The notes: generated by a model not told the origin, from the letters alone. A stretch of 64,000 nt of DNA from Rhodoblastus sp963703385 (GCA_963703385.1 OY969816.1:1116001-1180000), one strand, 5' to 3'; shown: positions 25,660 to 35,392, counted from the first letter of the stretch. Program-made: numbers and translations.

Positions 25660-26145
25660 GTTTGTTGACCGCGCGAAGGGCGGTCAAGGTCTCTCGCATT
25701 AGCTCGGCAAATGGCCATCTTTGAGAGGAGCGCTCTGTATAGCGCGCCGAGCCGGTAAATTTACCTCAGGTTACAATTCACGGGCTTTGCGTGGGATGTG
25801 GGCATCCTTAAGCGTTACCGCGGAAGGACGCCCCGCCCCCAAGCCGCTCGGCCCTGATCGAGGCCCAAAGAGTGAGAACCGGCGCGCGGTTGACGCGGAT
25901 TGAGTTAATGCGGGCCATCTCGGCGCCTTCGCGCCACCTATCAAGTCGATCGGCACATTACCAGAATGCCGGAAGGCGGGGCAGATTGGAAAGGCGCTTG
26001 CAGATACGCCGGGATTTGAGGCCGGCAATTTTCCGCGATGGAGACGAGGGACCTCCGAGCGCTAATCGTTACCCCATGGAGTTGCCCGATAAGAATTGCT
26101 GGAGGCGATCCGCTGCGGGTTTTACATCTAAATCGTTGTTTTTAT
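25660..26145. other. About 490 bp without a supported gene
   Basis: Between the intron-adjacent hairpin and tRNA-Thr I see only short open frames without recognisable content. A GGTC...GACC-type inverted repeat occurs near 25667-25686 (GACCGCGCGAAGGGCGGTC). Confidence 0.45.
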
Positions 26146-26221
26146 TGGTGCCGGTTGCAGGGATCGAACCCGCGACCTACTGATTACAAATCAGTTGCTC
26201 TACCAGCTGAGCTAAACCGGC
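26146..26221 (-). tRNA. tRNA-Thr (anticodon TGT), CCA encoded
   Basis: The cloverleaf closes with acceptor GCCGGTT/AACCGGC, D-arm AGCTCAGCTGGTAGAGC, anticodon loop TTTGTAA, and T-arm GGGTTCGATCCC. The 3' CCA is encoded in the DNA. Confidence 0.95.
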
Positions 26222-26298
26222 TTGGGCGCTTGGCTCCAAAAATTTGCTACCAGTCCGGGGCGGCGGGCGCAAGGGGCGGGTCCCGCGCATGACGACGA

Positions 26299-27154
26299 TC
26301 ATTCCGTGAGGCGGGCGCGGGTCAGGGCGAGGGCGACGGCGCAGGCGTTGGAGACGTTCAGGCTTTTGATCGCGCCCGGCATGTCGAGCCGGGCGAGTGT
26401 GTCGCATTTCTCGCGGGTGAGCCGGCGCAGGCCCTTTCCCTCGGCGCCCAGCACCAGCGCCACCGGCGCGCTCAGGACGGTTTTCTCCAGGCTCGCGGGG
26501 CCTTCGGAATCGAGGCCGACGCGCTGATAGCCTGCGTCGCCGAGCTGGTCGAGGGCGCGCGCGAGGTTGACGACTGCGACCAGCGGGACATGCTCCAGCC
26601 CGCCCGAGGCGGTTTTCGCCAGCACGCCGGAAAATTCAGGCGCGTGGCGCTCGGTGACGATCACGGCGTCGACGGCGAAGGCGGCGGCGGTGCGCAGGAT
26701 CGCGCCGACGTTGTGGGGATCGGTGATCTGGTCAAGCGCGAGGACCAGGCCGGATTTCCGCTCGATCTCGGTCACGTCGAGCGGCGGCAGCGGACGCGCC
26801 TCCAGAAAAACGCCCTGGTGCACGGCCTCGGCGCCGAGTTCGGGCGGATAAAGCCTCGGCATCGACGTGATGGAGCGCGACGCGCCCCGCGGAAATGTCG
26901 GGGCTGAGCTTTTCCGCCGCCGCCGGGGTGGCGAACAGGTCGAGGCAGTCGCGGCGCGGATTGCGCAGGGCCTCGCGCACGGCGTGGAGGCCATAGAGCG
27001 CGGCGAGTTCGGGCGAGGGCCGCCGGAAGCCGCGGGCGCCAGGCTTTTCGCCGCCGGCGCGGGCATGGGGCGCGGGCCGCGATTTTGGCGCGCTGGATTC
27101 CGCGTGGGAGGGGCGGGGACCTTTTTCCTGCCGCCGTCCGCCGTGCTTTTTCAT
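26299..27154 (-). pseudogene. rlmB: 23S rRNA 2'-O-methyltransferase RlmB-like (SpoU family), one-base frameshift
   Basis: SpoU-family RNA ribose methyltransferase. The first frame, from the ATG at 27154 (GGAGGCGCGG upstream), has a basic N-terminus and the substrate-binding domain (LAALYGLHAVREALRNPRRD). The frame fails after HHVDAEA; one base removed near 26853-26858 joins it to LYPPELGAEAVHQGVFLEARP. The knotted catalytic domain then runs intact: LVLALDQITDPHNVGAILRTA, LVLGAEGKGLRRLTREKCD and MPGAIKSLNVSNACAV. No other defect is seen. The gene is not essential in other bacteria, so a real mutation is tolerable, but a sequencing error is equally likely. Confidence 0.8.
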
Positions 27155-27284
27155 CCGCGCCTCCGATGTTTTTCGTCGCCTTTGGTGTCATGGGTGGAGA
27201 ACTTTGACAATCGCCTCGCGCTGTTTGAAGAAAGTCTGTATGGACCTCGCAAACGGCGCGGCCGCACGACGAGGCGAGGATTCG

Positions 27285-28247
27285 ATGGCACTCTCCGACC
27301 AGCAGCTCGATGAGATCCGCTCCATGAGGGCCAGGGAAACGGCCACTCTGCGCCCCACCGTCCCCGCGCTTGAGGAAATTCTGTTCGAGCCGATCCCGGT
27401 CCTCGATCACGGCTTTCTCCGCGTCATCGATTACATGGGCGACGACGCGGCGGTGGTGCAGGCGGCGCGCGTGTCCTATGGGCGCGGCACCAGGAAGGTT
27501 ACGGAAGATCGCGGCCTCATCAGGTATCTGATGCGGCATTGGCACACCACGCCCTTCGAAATGGCGGAGATCAAGTTCCACGTCAAACTGCCGATCTTCG
27601 TCGCAAGACAATGGATCAGGCACCGGACGGCCAGCATCAACGAATATTCGGCGCGCTATTCAATTCTCGACAAGGAATTCTATATCCCCGACGAGGCGCA
27701 TCTCGCGGCGCAATCGACGATCAACCGTCAGGGGCGGGGAGAAATCCTCACCGGCGACGAGGCCGCCCGCGTTCTGGACATGTTGCGGACCGACGCGGAA
27801 AAAGCCCACGCTGATTACGCCTGGATGCTCAATGAAAGTGCGGATTCGGAAAACCCGGATTCGACCATCGCCGATCCCAATCGCTCCGGCCTCGCCCGCG
27901 AACTGGCGCGGATGAACCTGACCCTGAACACTTATACCCAATGGTATTGGAAGACCAACCTCCACAATCTCATGCATTTCCTGCGCCTGCGCGCCGATTC
28001 CCACGCCCAGTACGAAATCCGGATCTACGCCGAGAAAATGCTCGACGTGCTCCGCCGCTGGACGCCGCTGACCTATGAGGCCTTCCTTGAATATCGGCAC
28101 GGCGCCGTCAATTTTTCGCGTACGGCGCTGAATGTGGTGAAAAAGCTCATAGCGGGAGAGCAGGTGACCGCCGAAACCAGCGGCCTTTCTCCGCGCGAAT
28201 GGCGCGAACTGATGGACGTGCTGGAAGCGAAAGCGGCGCGGGAGTAA
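27285..28247 (+). CDS. thyX: FAD-dependent thymidylate synthase ThyX
   Basis: 320-residue cytosolic enzyme making dTMP from dUMP with methylenetetrahydrofolate and FAD. The ThyX signature RHRTASINEYSARYS is present, with FVARQWI just before it and LNTYTQWYWKTNLHNLMHFL in the C-terminal half. The start at 27285 (MALSDQQLDEI) follows GAGGCGAGG; an in-frame ATG at 27240 would add 15 residues. It diverges from rlmB. Confidence 0.93.
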   Translation: MALSDQQLDEIRSMRARETATLRPTVPALEEILFEPIPVLDHGFLRVIDYMGDDAAVVQAARVSYGRGTRKVTEDRGLIRYLMRHWHTTPFEMAEIKFHVKLPIFVARQWIRHRTASINEYSARYSILDKEFYIPDEAHLAAQSTINRQGRGEILTGDEAARVLDMLRTDAEKAHADYAWMLNESADSENPDSTIADPNRSGLARELARMNLTLNTYTQWYWKTNLHNLMHFLRLRADSHAQYEIRIYAEKMLDVLRRWTPLTYEAFLEYRHGAVNFSRTALNVVKKLIAGEQVTAETSGLSPREWRELMDVLEAKAARE

Positions 28248-28290
28248 AGCGCGCGCCGCGCGTGTTTCGCGTCAGCGGGCTTTTTTCGCG

Positions 28291-28671
28291 TCAGCGGGCT
28301 TGGCGCTTGTCGCAGAAAACCGTGTGAATCGCGTCGAGAATGGTGCGGGTGTCGCCGTTCGCCAGCCGATAATGGACATTCTTGCCGTCGCGGCGGGTCG
28401 TCACCAGGCCATCGAGCCGCAGCCGGGCAAGCTGCTGCGACACGGTCGATTGCCGCTGGTCCAGCAAGGCCTCCAGTTCGCCGACCGTTTTCTCGCCTTC
28501 GGACAGGATGCAAAGAATGACGAGACGCAACTCATGGGCCAAGGCCTTGAGGAATTCGCTCGCCTCGCGCGCCTTTTGCGCCATAGTCCCCACATCGTCG
28601 GAGACTTCGATTTCTTTCAGGGCATGCAAGACCATCGACATTCTCTCCGAATCAGACGGGGCTCGATCCAT
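28291..28671 (-). CDS. ArsR-family repressor, SqrR/BigR-like
   Basis: About 126-residue winged-helix repressor. The recognition helix region is LLDQRQSTVSQQLARLRLDGLVTTRRDGKNVHYRL. One Cys lies in helix 2 (RLVILCILSEGEKTVGEL) and one near the C-terminus (HTVFCDKRQ), the arrangement used by SqrR/BigR to sense sulfane sulfur by a disulfide/polysulfide bridge; metal-type ArsR motifs are absent. The start at 28671 (MDRAPSDSER) is a choice; 28641 is an alternative. An AT-rich stretch with direct repeats lies just upstream. The stop falls in the second copy of an 18-bp repeat (28265-28301). Confidence 0.8.
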   Translation of the reverse strand: MDRAPSDSERMSMVLHALKEIEVSDDVGTMAQKAREASEFLKALAHELRLVILCILSEGEKTVGELEALLDQRQSTVSQQLARLRLDGLVTTRRDGKNVHYRLANGDTRTILDAIHTVFCDKRQAR

Positions 28672-28697
28672 AAATAAACTCGAACGTTTCAATCGTA

Positions 28698-28726
28698 AAG
28701 ATATATGAGGTGGAAATAAGATATAT
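28698..28726. promoter_or_regulatory. Possible operator: AAGATATAT direct repeat
   Basis: AAGATATAT at 28698-28706 and again at 28718-28726, 20 bp apart, immediately upstream of the ArsR-type gene in the only AT-rich stretch nearby. This is consistent with autoregulation, by inference. Confidence 0.4.
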
Positions 28727-28848
28727 TGGTGCGATGATATGTGATTTGAGAGCGGCTCGCCGCTCGAAGCGCGCCAATGCCGCGCAAACTCCGCCCGATA
28801 AAGCAGGATTCGCCTGACGCGAACAGGCGACCAAGGGAGGAGACGCCG

Positions 28849-29022
28849 ATGACGCCGCGCGGCTTGCGCGCCACGGAGCGCGCCAAGGATTTCAGCCCCG
28901 CCGTCGTCGAGGCGGCGCGATAGGCCTATCGCCTCAACGACGAACGCGCCCGGCTCAAGACCCAAGTCAGCGCCCCCACCGGCCGCGCGCCGCGCAAAAT
29001 CACGGAACATCCCGGATATTGA
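28849..29022 (+). pseudogene. Small open frame interrupted by an in-frame TAG
   Basis: GGGAGGAGACGCCG precedes an ATG; the frame reads MTPRGLRATERAKDFSPAVV... for 24 codons, meets TAG at 28921, and continues in the same frame AYRLNDERARLKTQVSAP...TEHPGY to a TGA at 29022. The composition is uniform across the stop, suggesting one 57-residue ancestral gene with a nonsense mutation. I do not recognise the family. Confidence 0.35.
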
Positions 29023-29060
29023 GGACTCCCGTTTCCGCCGGATGTGCTACATGACGGGTC

Positions 29061-29570
29061 ATGGTCGACTGGATTTCGCGCAATTTCGTCGCCGCGGCCG
29101 CGGCGCTTTACGCCATCGTGGCGGTGACCGGCGCGGCGATGCTGGCGCGCTTTTATGACTTTCACGTCTGGTCCGTCCACCGCCAGCTCGGCTATTTCAT
29201 GGTTCCGGCCTCGCTGGCGCTGGCCTGGCGCTTTCGCGACGGATTTCGCGCCGACGGGGCGCGGATCGCGGGTTTTCTCGCCCTGATTGCGCTCGCGCTC
29301 GCCGGCGGGCGTCTTTTGCACCGGACGCGTCCGGCGCCGGCGCCCCAGGACTCCACCGGGGTCCTGATCCGTGCGCTGACCCAGACGCCGCTCGCCGATC
29401 TCGCGCCGATCTATCGCAGCGATCCGGAGAGCCTGGTTTTCCGCCTGCGCGAACTGGGTTTCACGGTTTCCGGTCCGCGCCGGTCTTTGATGCAGATCGC
29501 CCGCGCCAGCGGACGCGACGAGCGCGAGGCCCTGGGCGCGCTCACGGATTTTTTGCGCAAGCCGCGTTAG
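29061..29570 (+). CDS. Hypothetical membrane protein, 169 aa
   Basis: Three hydrophobic segments (FVAAAAALYAIVAVTGAAML, YFMVPASLALAWRF, IAGFLALIALALAGG) then a soluble C-terminal half of about 80 residues (TGVLIRALTQTPLADLAPIY...). It may be related to DUF4405-type membrane proteins, but I cannot confirm that. Its last codons lie at the edge of repeat copy C. Confidence 0.6.
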   Translation: MVDWISRNFVAAAAALYAIVAVTGAAMLARFYDFHVWSVHRQLGYFMVPASLALAWRFRDGFRADGARIAGFLALIALALAGGRLLHRTRPAPAPQDSTGVLIRALTQTPLADLAPIYRSDPESLVFRLRELGFTVSGPRRSLMQIARASGRDEREALGALTDFLRKPR

Positions 29571-29670
29571 CGCGTTCGCAAATCACAGAGTCGAACGCGC
29601 TCAGTTATTTCATTGTTTTGACGCCTATTCTGATCCGAAAAGTCTATCAACTTTTCGGGAATATGCTCTA
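29571..29670 (-). repeat. Interspersed palindromic repeat, copy C (long form)
   Basis: 100-bp inverted copy of the 60111-60210 element. It has two palindromes: GCGCGTTCG...CGAACGCGC and TCCGAAAAGTCTATCAACTTTTCGGGA. It fills the whole gap between two convergent genes and includes the rnd stop codon. Confidence 0.85.
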
Positions 29671-30864
29671 ATTCGCAGCCGCCTGGTCCTGCGCCGGCCC
29701 TTCCTCGTCCTGGGCCTCGTGCCATTCGAGGGTCGCGACGCGATTGTTCTCGACCGTCAGGGCCAGCCGCCCGTGCTTGAGCTGGAGGGCCTTGACGCCG
29801 AACAATTCGCGCCGCCAGCCCTTGAGCGCCGGAACGTCGGCGTGATCGTCGGCGGCGAGCAGCTCCAGCTCTTCGGTGGTGGCGATCATCTTCGCCGCCA
29901 CGCCCTGTTTTTCCGCAACCTGGCGCAGCAGCACTTTCAACAGCTCGACCGTGGCGCCGCCGCCGCCGCCGCGCCGCTCGCGCTCGATCTTCGGCAGGCT
30001 TTTCGGATCGCGGGCGAGGCCGCGCTCGATCGCCGCCAGGATCTCGGCGCCGGCGCGGGACCGTTCCATTCCACGTGGAAAAGCGCGCAGGCCGCCAAGC
30101 GCCTCGACGTCGCGGGGCGCGGCGAACGCGACTTCGAACAATATATCGTCCTTCAGCACACGCGAGCGCGGCACGTCGCGGTTTTGGGCCTCATGCTCGC
30201 GCCAGGCGGTCAGCTCCATCAGCACGGCGAGATCGCGCGGTTTTCTGGCGCGATGGGCGTGGCGCTCCCAGGCGCGCGCGGGGCTCTGCTCATAGGTTTC
30301 GGGGCTGCACAGATTGGCCATTTCGTCGGTCAGCCAGTGGAGGCGCCCGGTGCGCTCCAGCCTTTGCCGCAAAGCCGTGTAGATGTCGCGCAAATGGGTG
30401 ACGTCGGCGATGGCGTAATCGATCTGGGCGTCGGTGAGCGGGCGGCGCGACCAGTCGGTGAAGCGCGAGGATTTGTCGAGCGTGACCTTGCAGATGCTCT
30501 GCGCCAGCTCGCCGTAGGCGATCTGGTCGCCATAGCCGCAAACCATGGCCGCGACCTGGGTGTCGAACAGCGGCGCCGGGACGATCTTGGCGAGATGCCA
30601 GACGATCTCGATGTCCTGGCGCGCGGCGTGAAAGACCTTGACCACGTCCTTATTGGCCATAAGCTCGAAAAAGGGCGAAAGATCCAGGCCCTCCGCCAGG
30701 GCGTCGACCGCGATGGCGCGGTCGTCGCAGGCGAGCTGGATCACGCAGACCTTGGGCCAGAACGTCGTCTCGCGCAGGAATTCGGTGTCGACCGTGACGT
30801 AAGCGTGTTTCGCAAAAGACTGGCAATGGGCCGCCAGTTCGCCGGAATCTGTTACGAGGCTCAT
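29668..30864 (-). CDS. rnd: Ribonuclease D
   Basis: 398-residue 3'-5' exoribonuclease used in tRNA maturation. DEDD motifs: YVTVDTEFLRETTFWPKVCV (Exo I), FHAARQDIEIVWHL (Exo II) and IDYAIADVTHLRDIY (Exo III). An HRDC domain follows (LKDDILFEVAFAAPRDVEAL). The ATG at 30864 was chosen; a TTG at 30882 would add six residues. Confidence 0.9.
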   Translation of the reverse strand: MSLVTDSGELAAHCQSFAKHAYVTVDTEFLRETTFWPKVCVIQLACDDRAIAVDALAEGLDLSPFFELMANKDVVKVFHAARQDIEIVWHLAKIVPAPLFDTQVAAMVCGYGDQIAYGELAQSICKVTLDKSSRFTDWSRRPLTDAQIDYAIADVTHLRDIYTALRQRLERTGRLHWLTDEMANLCSPETYEQSPARAWERHAHRARKPRDLAVLMELTAWREHEAQNRDVPRSRVLKDDILFEVAFAAPRDVEALGGLRAFPRGMERSRAGAEILAAIERGLARDPKSLPKIERERRGGGGGATVELLKVLLRQVAEKQGVAAKMIATTEELELLAADDHADVPALKGWRRELFGVKALQLKHGRLALTVENNRVATLEWHEAQDEEGPAQDQAAAN

Positions 30865-31022
30865 GAAGGCTTCATAATCCAAGGCTCAGGCGGCGGCTAG
30901 TAACGCGAACGGATAATTTGCCGTTCGGGGCAGGGCGGGTCGGACCCGCCAGCGCCGCGCCCCCTTCACGCCGGGGCAAAATTCCGCTACGCAGCGGCCA
31001 AACCTTTTCAGCCTGGACGATC

Positions 31023-32804
31023 ATGCACGCCTTTCGCACCCATACCTGCGGAGAACTCCGCGAAGACAACATCGGCCAGACGGTTCGGCTCTCCGGCTGG
31101 TGCCACCGCATCCGCGACCATGGCGGCGTGCTGTTCATCGACCTGCGCGATCATTACGGCCTGACCCAATGCGTGGTCGATCCGGATTCGGCGGCCTTCA
31201 AAATGGCCGAGACTTTCAGGTCGGAATGGGTGGTGCGGCTCGACGGCGAGGTGCGCCATCGCCCGGAAGGCACCGACAATGAAGAAATGGCGACCGGCCG
31301 CATCGAACTTTATGTCCGCGCGGCGGAAGTGCTCGGCCAGGCGGCGGAACTGCCGCTCCCGGTCTTCGGCGAGCAGGATTATCCCGAGGAAACCCGCCTC
31401 AAATACCGCTTTCTCGACCTGCGCCGCGAGCGCATCCACAACAACATTCTTTTGCGCGGCAAAGTGATCGACGCCATGCGCGACCGCATGAAAGCGGCCG
31501 GTTTCAATGAATTCCAGACCCCGATCCTGACCGCTTCCTCGCCCGAGGGCGCGCGCGACTTTCTGGTGCCCTCGCGCATCCATCCGGGGAAATTCTACGC
31601 CCTGCCGCAGGCGCCGCAGCAGTATAAGCAGCTGCTGATGATGGCCGGCTTCGACCGCTATTTCCAGATCGCGCCCTGTTTCCGCGACGAGGACCCGCGC
31701 GCCGATCGCCTGCCGGGCGAATTCTACCAGCTCGACGTCGAAATGAGTTTTGTGACCCAGGACGACGTTTTCGCCGCCATGGAGCCGGTCATCACCGGCA
31801 TTTTCGAGGAATTCGGCGGCGGCAAGCCGGTGACGAAACACTGGCGGCGCATCCCCCATGCGGAGGCCATGCGCAAATATGGCTCCGACAAGCCGGATTT
31901 GCGTAATCCTCTGGTGATGCAGGACGTTTCCGACCATTTCCGCGGCTCGAATTTCAAGGTTTTCGCGCGGATGCTCGAAAACGCGAAAAACCAGGTCTGG
32001 GCCATTCCTGCGCCCACGGGGGGCCAGCGCACCTTCTGCGACCGCATGAACAGCTGGGCTCAAGCTGAGGGCCAGCCGGGGCTGGGCTATATTTTTTGGC
32101 GCGAGGCGGACGGCAAGACCGAGGGCGCCGGCCCGATCGCCAACAACATCGGCTCTGAGCGCACCGAGGCGATCCGCGCCCAGCTCGGCCTGAAGGCCGG
32201 CGACGCGGCCTTTTTCGCCGCCGGCGATCCCGATAAATTCGCCAAATTCGCCGGCGCGGCGCGTATAAAAGTCGGCGAGGACCTGAATCTCGTCGACAAG
32301 GACCGTTTCGAACTGGCCTGGGTCGTCGATTTCCCGATGTTCGAATATAACGAGGACGACAAAAAAATCGACTTCGGCCACAACCCGTTCTCGATGCCGC
32401 AGGGCGGGCTGGACGCTTTGCAGACTTTAGATCCGCTGACCATAAAAGCGTTCCAGTACGACATCACCTGCAATGGTTTCGAGATCGCCTCGGGCGGCAT
32501 CCGTAACCACAAGCCGGAAGCCATGGTCAAGGCCTTCGAGATTGCTGGCTATGGCGAGGACACGGTGGTCGAGCGCTTTGGCGGCATGTACCGCGCGTTC
32601 CACTACGGCGCGCCGCCCCATGGCGGCATGGCGGCGGGCGTGGACCGCATCATCATGCTGCTGGCGGGCGAACAGAACCTGCGCGAGGTCGCGTTGTTCC
32701 CGATGAACCAGCGCGCCGAGGACATTCTGATGGACGCCCCGGCGCCGGCCACGCCGAAACAATTGCGGGAACTGCATCTGCGGGTGAATTTGCCGGAGAA
32801 GTGA
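31023..32804 (+). CDS. aspS: Aspartyl-tRNA synthetase
   Basis: 593-residue class II synthetase charging tRNA-Asp (in many alphaproteobacteria also tRNA-Asn). The N-terminal OB-fold starts HTCGELREDNIGQTVRLSGW; the catalytic domain shows FYALPQAPQQYKQLLMM and FRDEDPRADRLPGEFYQLD (motif 2), a bacterial GAD insert in the middle, and GGMAAGVDRIIMLLAGE (motif 3). Length and order match the bacterial type. The start is the first ATG giving the family N-terminus. Confidence 0.96.
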   Translation: MHAFRTHTCGELREDNIGQTVRLSGWCHRIRDHGGVLFIDLRDHYGLTQCVVDPDSAAFKMAETFRSEWVVRLDGEVRHRPEGTDNEEMATGRIELYVRAAEVLGQAAELPLPVFGEQDYPEETRLKYRFLDLRRERIHNNILLRGKVIDAMRDRMKAAGFNEFQTPILTASSPEGARDFLVPSRIHPGKFYALPQAPQQYKQLLMMAGFDRYFQIAPCFRDEDPRADRLPGEFYQLDVEMSFVTQDDVFAAMEPVITGIFEEFGGGKPVTKHWRRIPHAEAMRKYGSDKPDLRNPLVMQDVSDHFRGSNFKVFARMLENAKNQVWAIPAPTGGQRTFCDRMNSWAQAEGQPGLGYIFWREADGKTEGAGPIANNIGSERTEAIRAQLGLKAGDAAFFAAGDPDKFAKFAGAARIKVGEDLNLVDKDRFELAWVVDFPMFEYNEDDKKIDFGHNPFSMPQGGLDALQTLDPLTIKAFQYDITCNGFEIASGGIRNHKPEAMVKAFEIAGYGEDTVVERFGGMYRAFHYGAPPHGGMAAGVDRIIMLLAGEQNLREVALFPMNQRAEDILMDAPAPATPKQLRELHLRVNLPEK

Positions 32805-32903
32805 GGGATGGCGGCTGCAAGGCGCACCTTGCATTGCCGTCTTGCGGCGCGCGTTGCGTCCGTTCTGCCGCACGCCTAGAATCCTCCGAAAATGGAGGGC
32901 GCC

Positions 32904-33881
32904 ATGGTCAAGGCGATTCGCGTGCATGAAACCGGCGGGCCGGAGGTTCTGCGTTACGAGGATATCGGCGACCTGCCGCCGCCCGGCCCGGGCGAGGTCC
33001 AGATCCGCCAGCATGCCGTCGGCGTGAATTTTCTCGACGTCTATTTCCGCACCGGCGCCTATCCCGCGCCGACAAAACCCTTCATTCCCGGCAATGAGGG
33101 CGCGGGCGAGATCGTCGCCTTGGGCGAAGGGGTGACGCGGTTCAAGCCCGGCGACCGCGTGGCTTACGCCGGCTCGCTCGGCGGCTATGCGACGGCGCGC
33201 AATATCGAGGCGAAATTCGTCGTGTCCCTGCCGGACGATATTTCCTTCGAGACGGCGGCGGCGATGATGCTGAAGGGCCTGACCGCCGAATATCTACTGT
33301 TCCGCTCCTACAAGGTCCAGCCGGGCGACAATGTGCTGGTCCATGCGGCGGCGGGCGGCGTCGGCCTCATTCTCTGCCAATGGGCGCGGGCTCTCGGCGC
33401 GACGGTGATCGGCACGGCGGGAAGCGAGGACAAGGCGAAACTGGCGCGCGAGGCGGGAGCGCATCACACCATTCTCTACCGCAGTGAGGATTTTGTCGCG
33501 CGGGTGCGCGAGATCACCGGCGGCAAATTATGTCATGTGGTTTACGACGGCGTCGGCAAGGCGACTTTTCCAGGCTCGCTCGACTGCCTGCGGCCTTTCG
33601 GCAGTTTCATCAGCTTCGGCTCGGCCTCGGGTCCGATCGAGGCCTTCAACATCGGCCTTCTGGCCCAGAAGGGCTCGCTTTATGTGCAGCGGCCGACCCT
33701 GTTCACTTATATGGCCGATGAATCGCGGCTGCGGGAAATGGCGGCGCGCCTGATGGCAGCCGTCGAATCCCGCAAGCTAACCATCGCGATCCACGCCCGC
33801 TACAAGCTGGAAGAGGCGGCGCAGGCCCAACGCCAGATCGAAGCCCGCCAGACCACCGGCGCGACGGTGCTGGTGACGTAG
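32904..33881 (+). CDS. NADPH:quinone oxidoreductase, zinc-independent MDR family
   Basis: 325-residue medium-chain reductase. KAIRVHETGGPEVLRYEDI and the GroES-like VGVNFLDVYFRTGAYP are typical of quinone oxidoreductases; NADPH site VLVHAAAGGVGLILCQWA. Zn-ligand Cys/His of the alcohol dehydrogenases are absent. GGAGGGCGCC precedes the ATG at 32904. It could reduce quinones or act on enones; the physiological substrate is not predictable. Confidence 0.9.
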   Translation: MVKAIRVHETGGPEVLRYEDIGDLPPPGPGEVQIRQHAVGVNFLDVYFRTGAYPAPTKPFIPGNEGAGEIVALGEGVTRFKPGDRVAYAGSLGGYATARNIEAKFVVSLPDDISFETAAAMMLKGLTAEYLLFRSYKVQPGDNVLVHAAAGGVGLILCQWARALGATVIGTAGSEDKAKLAREAGAHHTILYRSEDFVARVREITGGKLCHVVYDGVGKATFPGSLDCLRPFGSFISFGSASGPIEAFNIGLLAQKGSLYVQRPTLFTYMADESRLREMAARLMAAVESRKLTIAIHARYKLEEAAQAQRQIEARQTTGATVLVT

Positions 33882-33884
33882 GAT

Positions 33885-35234
33885 TCACACCGCCGTCCCG
33901 TGCAGGTCGTAAGCCTCGGCGCGGTCGATCTTCACCGTCACGACGTCGCCGACCCGCAACGGGCGGCGCGCGGCGACAAAAACCTTGCCGTCGATCTCCG
34001 GCGCGTCGGCCTTGCTGCGGCCTTCGCCGCCGCCGGCAAAAACCTTGTCGATCAGCACGGCGAGCCTCTTGCCGACCTTGGCCTTCTGCCGTCTTTCAGA
34101 AATCTTCTGCTGCTTTTCCATGAAGCGGCGCCAGCGGTTTTGCTGGACCTCGGGCGGGACGGGGGCGAGGCCGAGATCGTTGGCGGCGGCGCCGGCGACC
34201 GGCTCATATTTGAAGGCGCCGACTCGGTCGAGTTTTGCTTCGTCCAGCCAGTCGAGCAGCAGCTCAAAATCCTCCTCCGTCTCGCCCGGAAAACCGACGA
34301 TGAAGGTCGAGCGTAAGGCGAGGTCGGGAACCAGCGCGCGCCAGGCCTGGATGCGTTCAAGCGTCTTTTCGACATTGCCCGGCCGCTTCATCGCCCGCAG
34401 CACGTTCGGCGCGGCGTGCTGGAAGGGAATGTCGAGATAGGGCAGGATCTTGCCCTCGGCCATCAGCGGCAGAACCTCGTCCACGTGGGGATAGGGATAG
34501 ACATAATGGAGCCTGGTCCAGTCACTGAGGCGTCCCAATTCCTCGGCGAGGTCGTAGAAACGGGCGCGGACCTCGCGGCCGTCGAAAACACTTGAGGCGT
34601 AGCGCAGATCCTGGCCATAGGCAGAGGTGTCCTGCGAGACGACCAGCAGCTCTTTCACCCCGGCCTTGACCAGCTTTTCCGCCTCACGCAGCACCTCGGC
34701 TGAGGAGCGCGAAACCAGATCGCCGCGCAATTTCGGGATGATGCAGAAGGTGCAGGAATTATAGCAACCCTCTGATATTTTGAGATAAGCATAATGGCGG
34801 GGGGTGAGTTTGACGCCCTGGGGCGGCACCAGGTCGACGAAAGGATGCGGCGCGGGGGGCGCCGCCCGATGCACCGCCGCCATCACGCTTTCGTAATCCT
34901 GCGGGCCGGTGATCGCGGAAAGTTTGGGAAAAGCGTCGAGGATCGGGCCGGGCTCGGCGCCCATGCAGCCGGTGACGATCACCTGGCCGTTTTCCTTGAG
35001 CGCCTCGCCGATGGCGGCGAGCGATTCCGCCTTGGCGCTGTCGAGAAAGCCGCAGGTATTGACGATGACGGCGTCGGCGCCGGTGTGGTTGCGGCTGATC
35101 GCATAGCCTTCGGCGCGCAGCCTGGTCAGGATGCGCTCGGAATCGACCAGGGCTTTCGGGCAGCCGAGCGAGACGAAGGAAATCGTCCGGCTCTCCGCCG
35201 CATTCGGGTCCATTTCCGTGGCGCTGTCGTTCAT
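33885..35234 (-). CDS. rimO: Ribosomal protein S12 methylthiotransferase RimO
   Basis: 449-residue radical-SAM enzyme that thiomethylates an Asp of ribosomal protein S12. Domains in order: MTTase N-terminal domain (ISFVSLGCPKALVDSERIL, NTCGFLDSAKAES) with its own Fe-S cysteines, the radical-SAM cluster CYNSCTFCIIP near 155, and a C-terminal TRAM domain (LAVLIDKVFAGGG...). SLGCPKALVD distinguishes RimO from MiaB. It converges with the quinone oxidoreductase gene with 3 bp between stops. Confidence 0.94.
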   Translation of the reverse strand: MNDSATEMDPNAAESRTISFVSLGCPKALVDSERILTRLRAEGYAISRNHTGADAVIVNTCGFLDSAKAESLAAIGEALKENGQVIVTGCMGAEPGPILDAFPKLSAITGPQDYESVMAAVHRAAPPAPHPFVDLVPPQGVKLTPRHYAYLKISEGCYNSCTFCIIPKLRGDLVSRSSAEVLREAEKLVKAGVKELLVVSQDTSAYGQDLRYASSVFDGREVRARFYDLAEELGRLSDWTRLHYVYPYPHVDEVLPLMAEGKILPYLDIPFQHAAPNVLRAMKRPGNVEKTLERIQAWRALVPDLALRSTFIVGFPGETEEDFELLLDWLDEAKLDRVGAFKYEPVAGAAANDLGLAPVPPEVQQNRWRRFMEKQQKISERRQKAKVGKRLAVLIDKVFAGGGEGRSKADAPEIDGKVFVAARRPLRVGDVVTVKIDRAEAYDLHGTAV

Positions 35235-35392
35235 CTGTGCGGCTCGATCCCTTTGGTCGAAGAAAGTCTGTTAGAAGATCGGCGCGCAAAGTGAAAGGGC
35301 TTGCGGCCTTGGTGAGGCCGCAAACCACCTGATGCGGGTGTCCCGCCGCTTGCCTTTCGCACCCAAAGGGGCGAGAAGGCGCGGACCAATGC

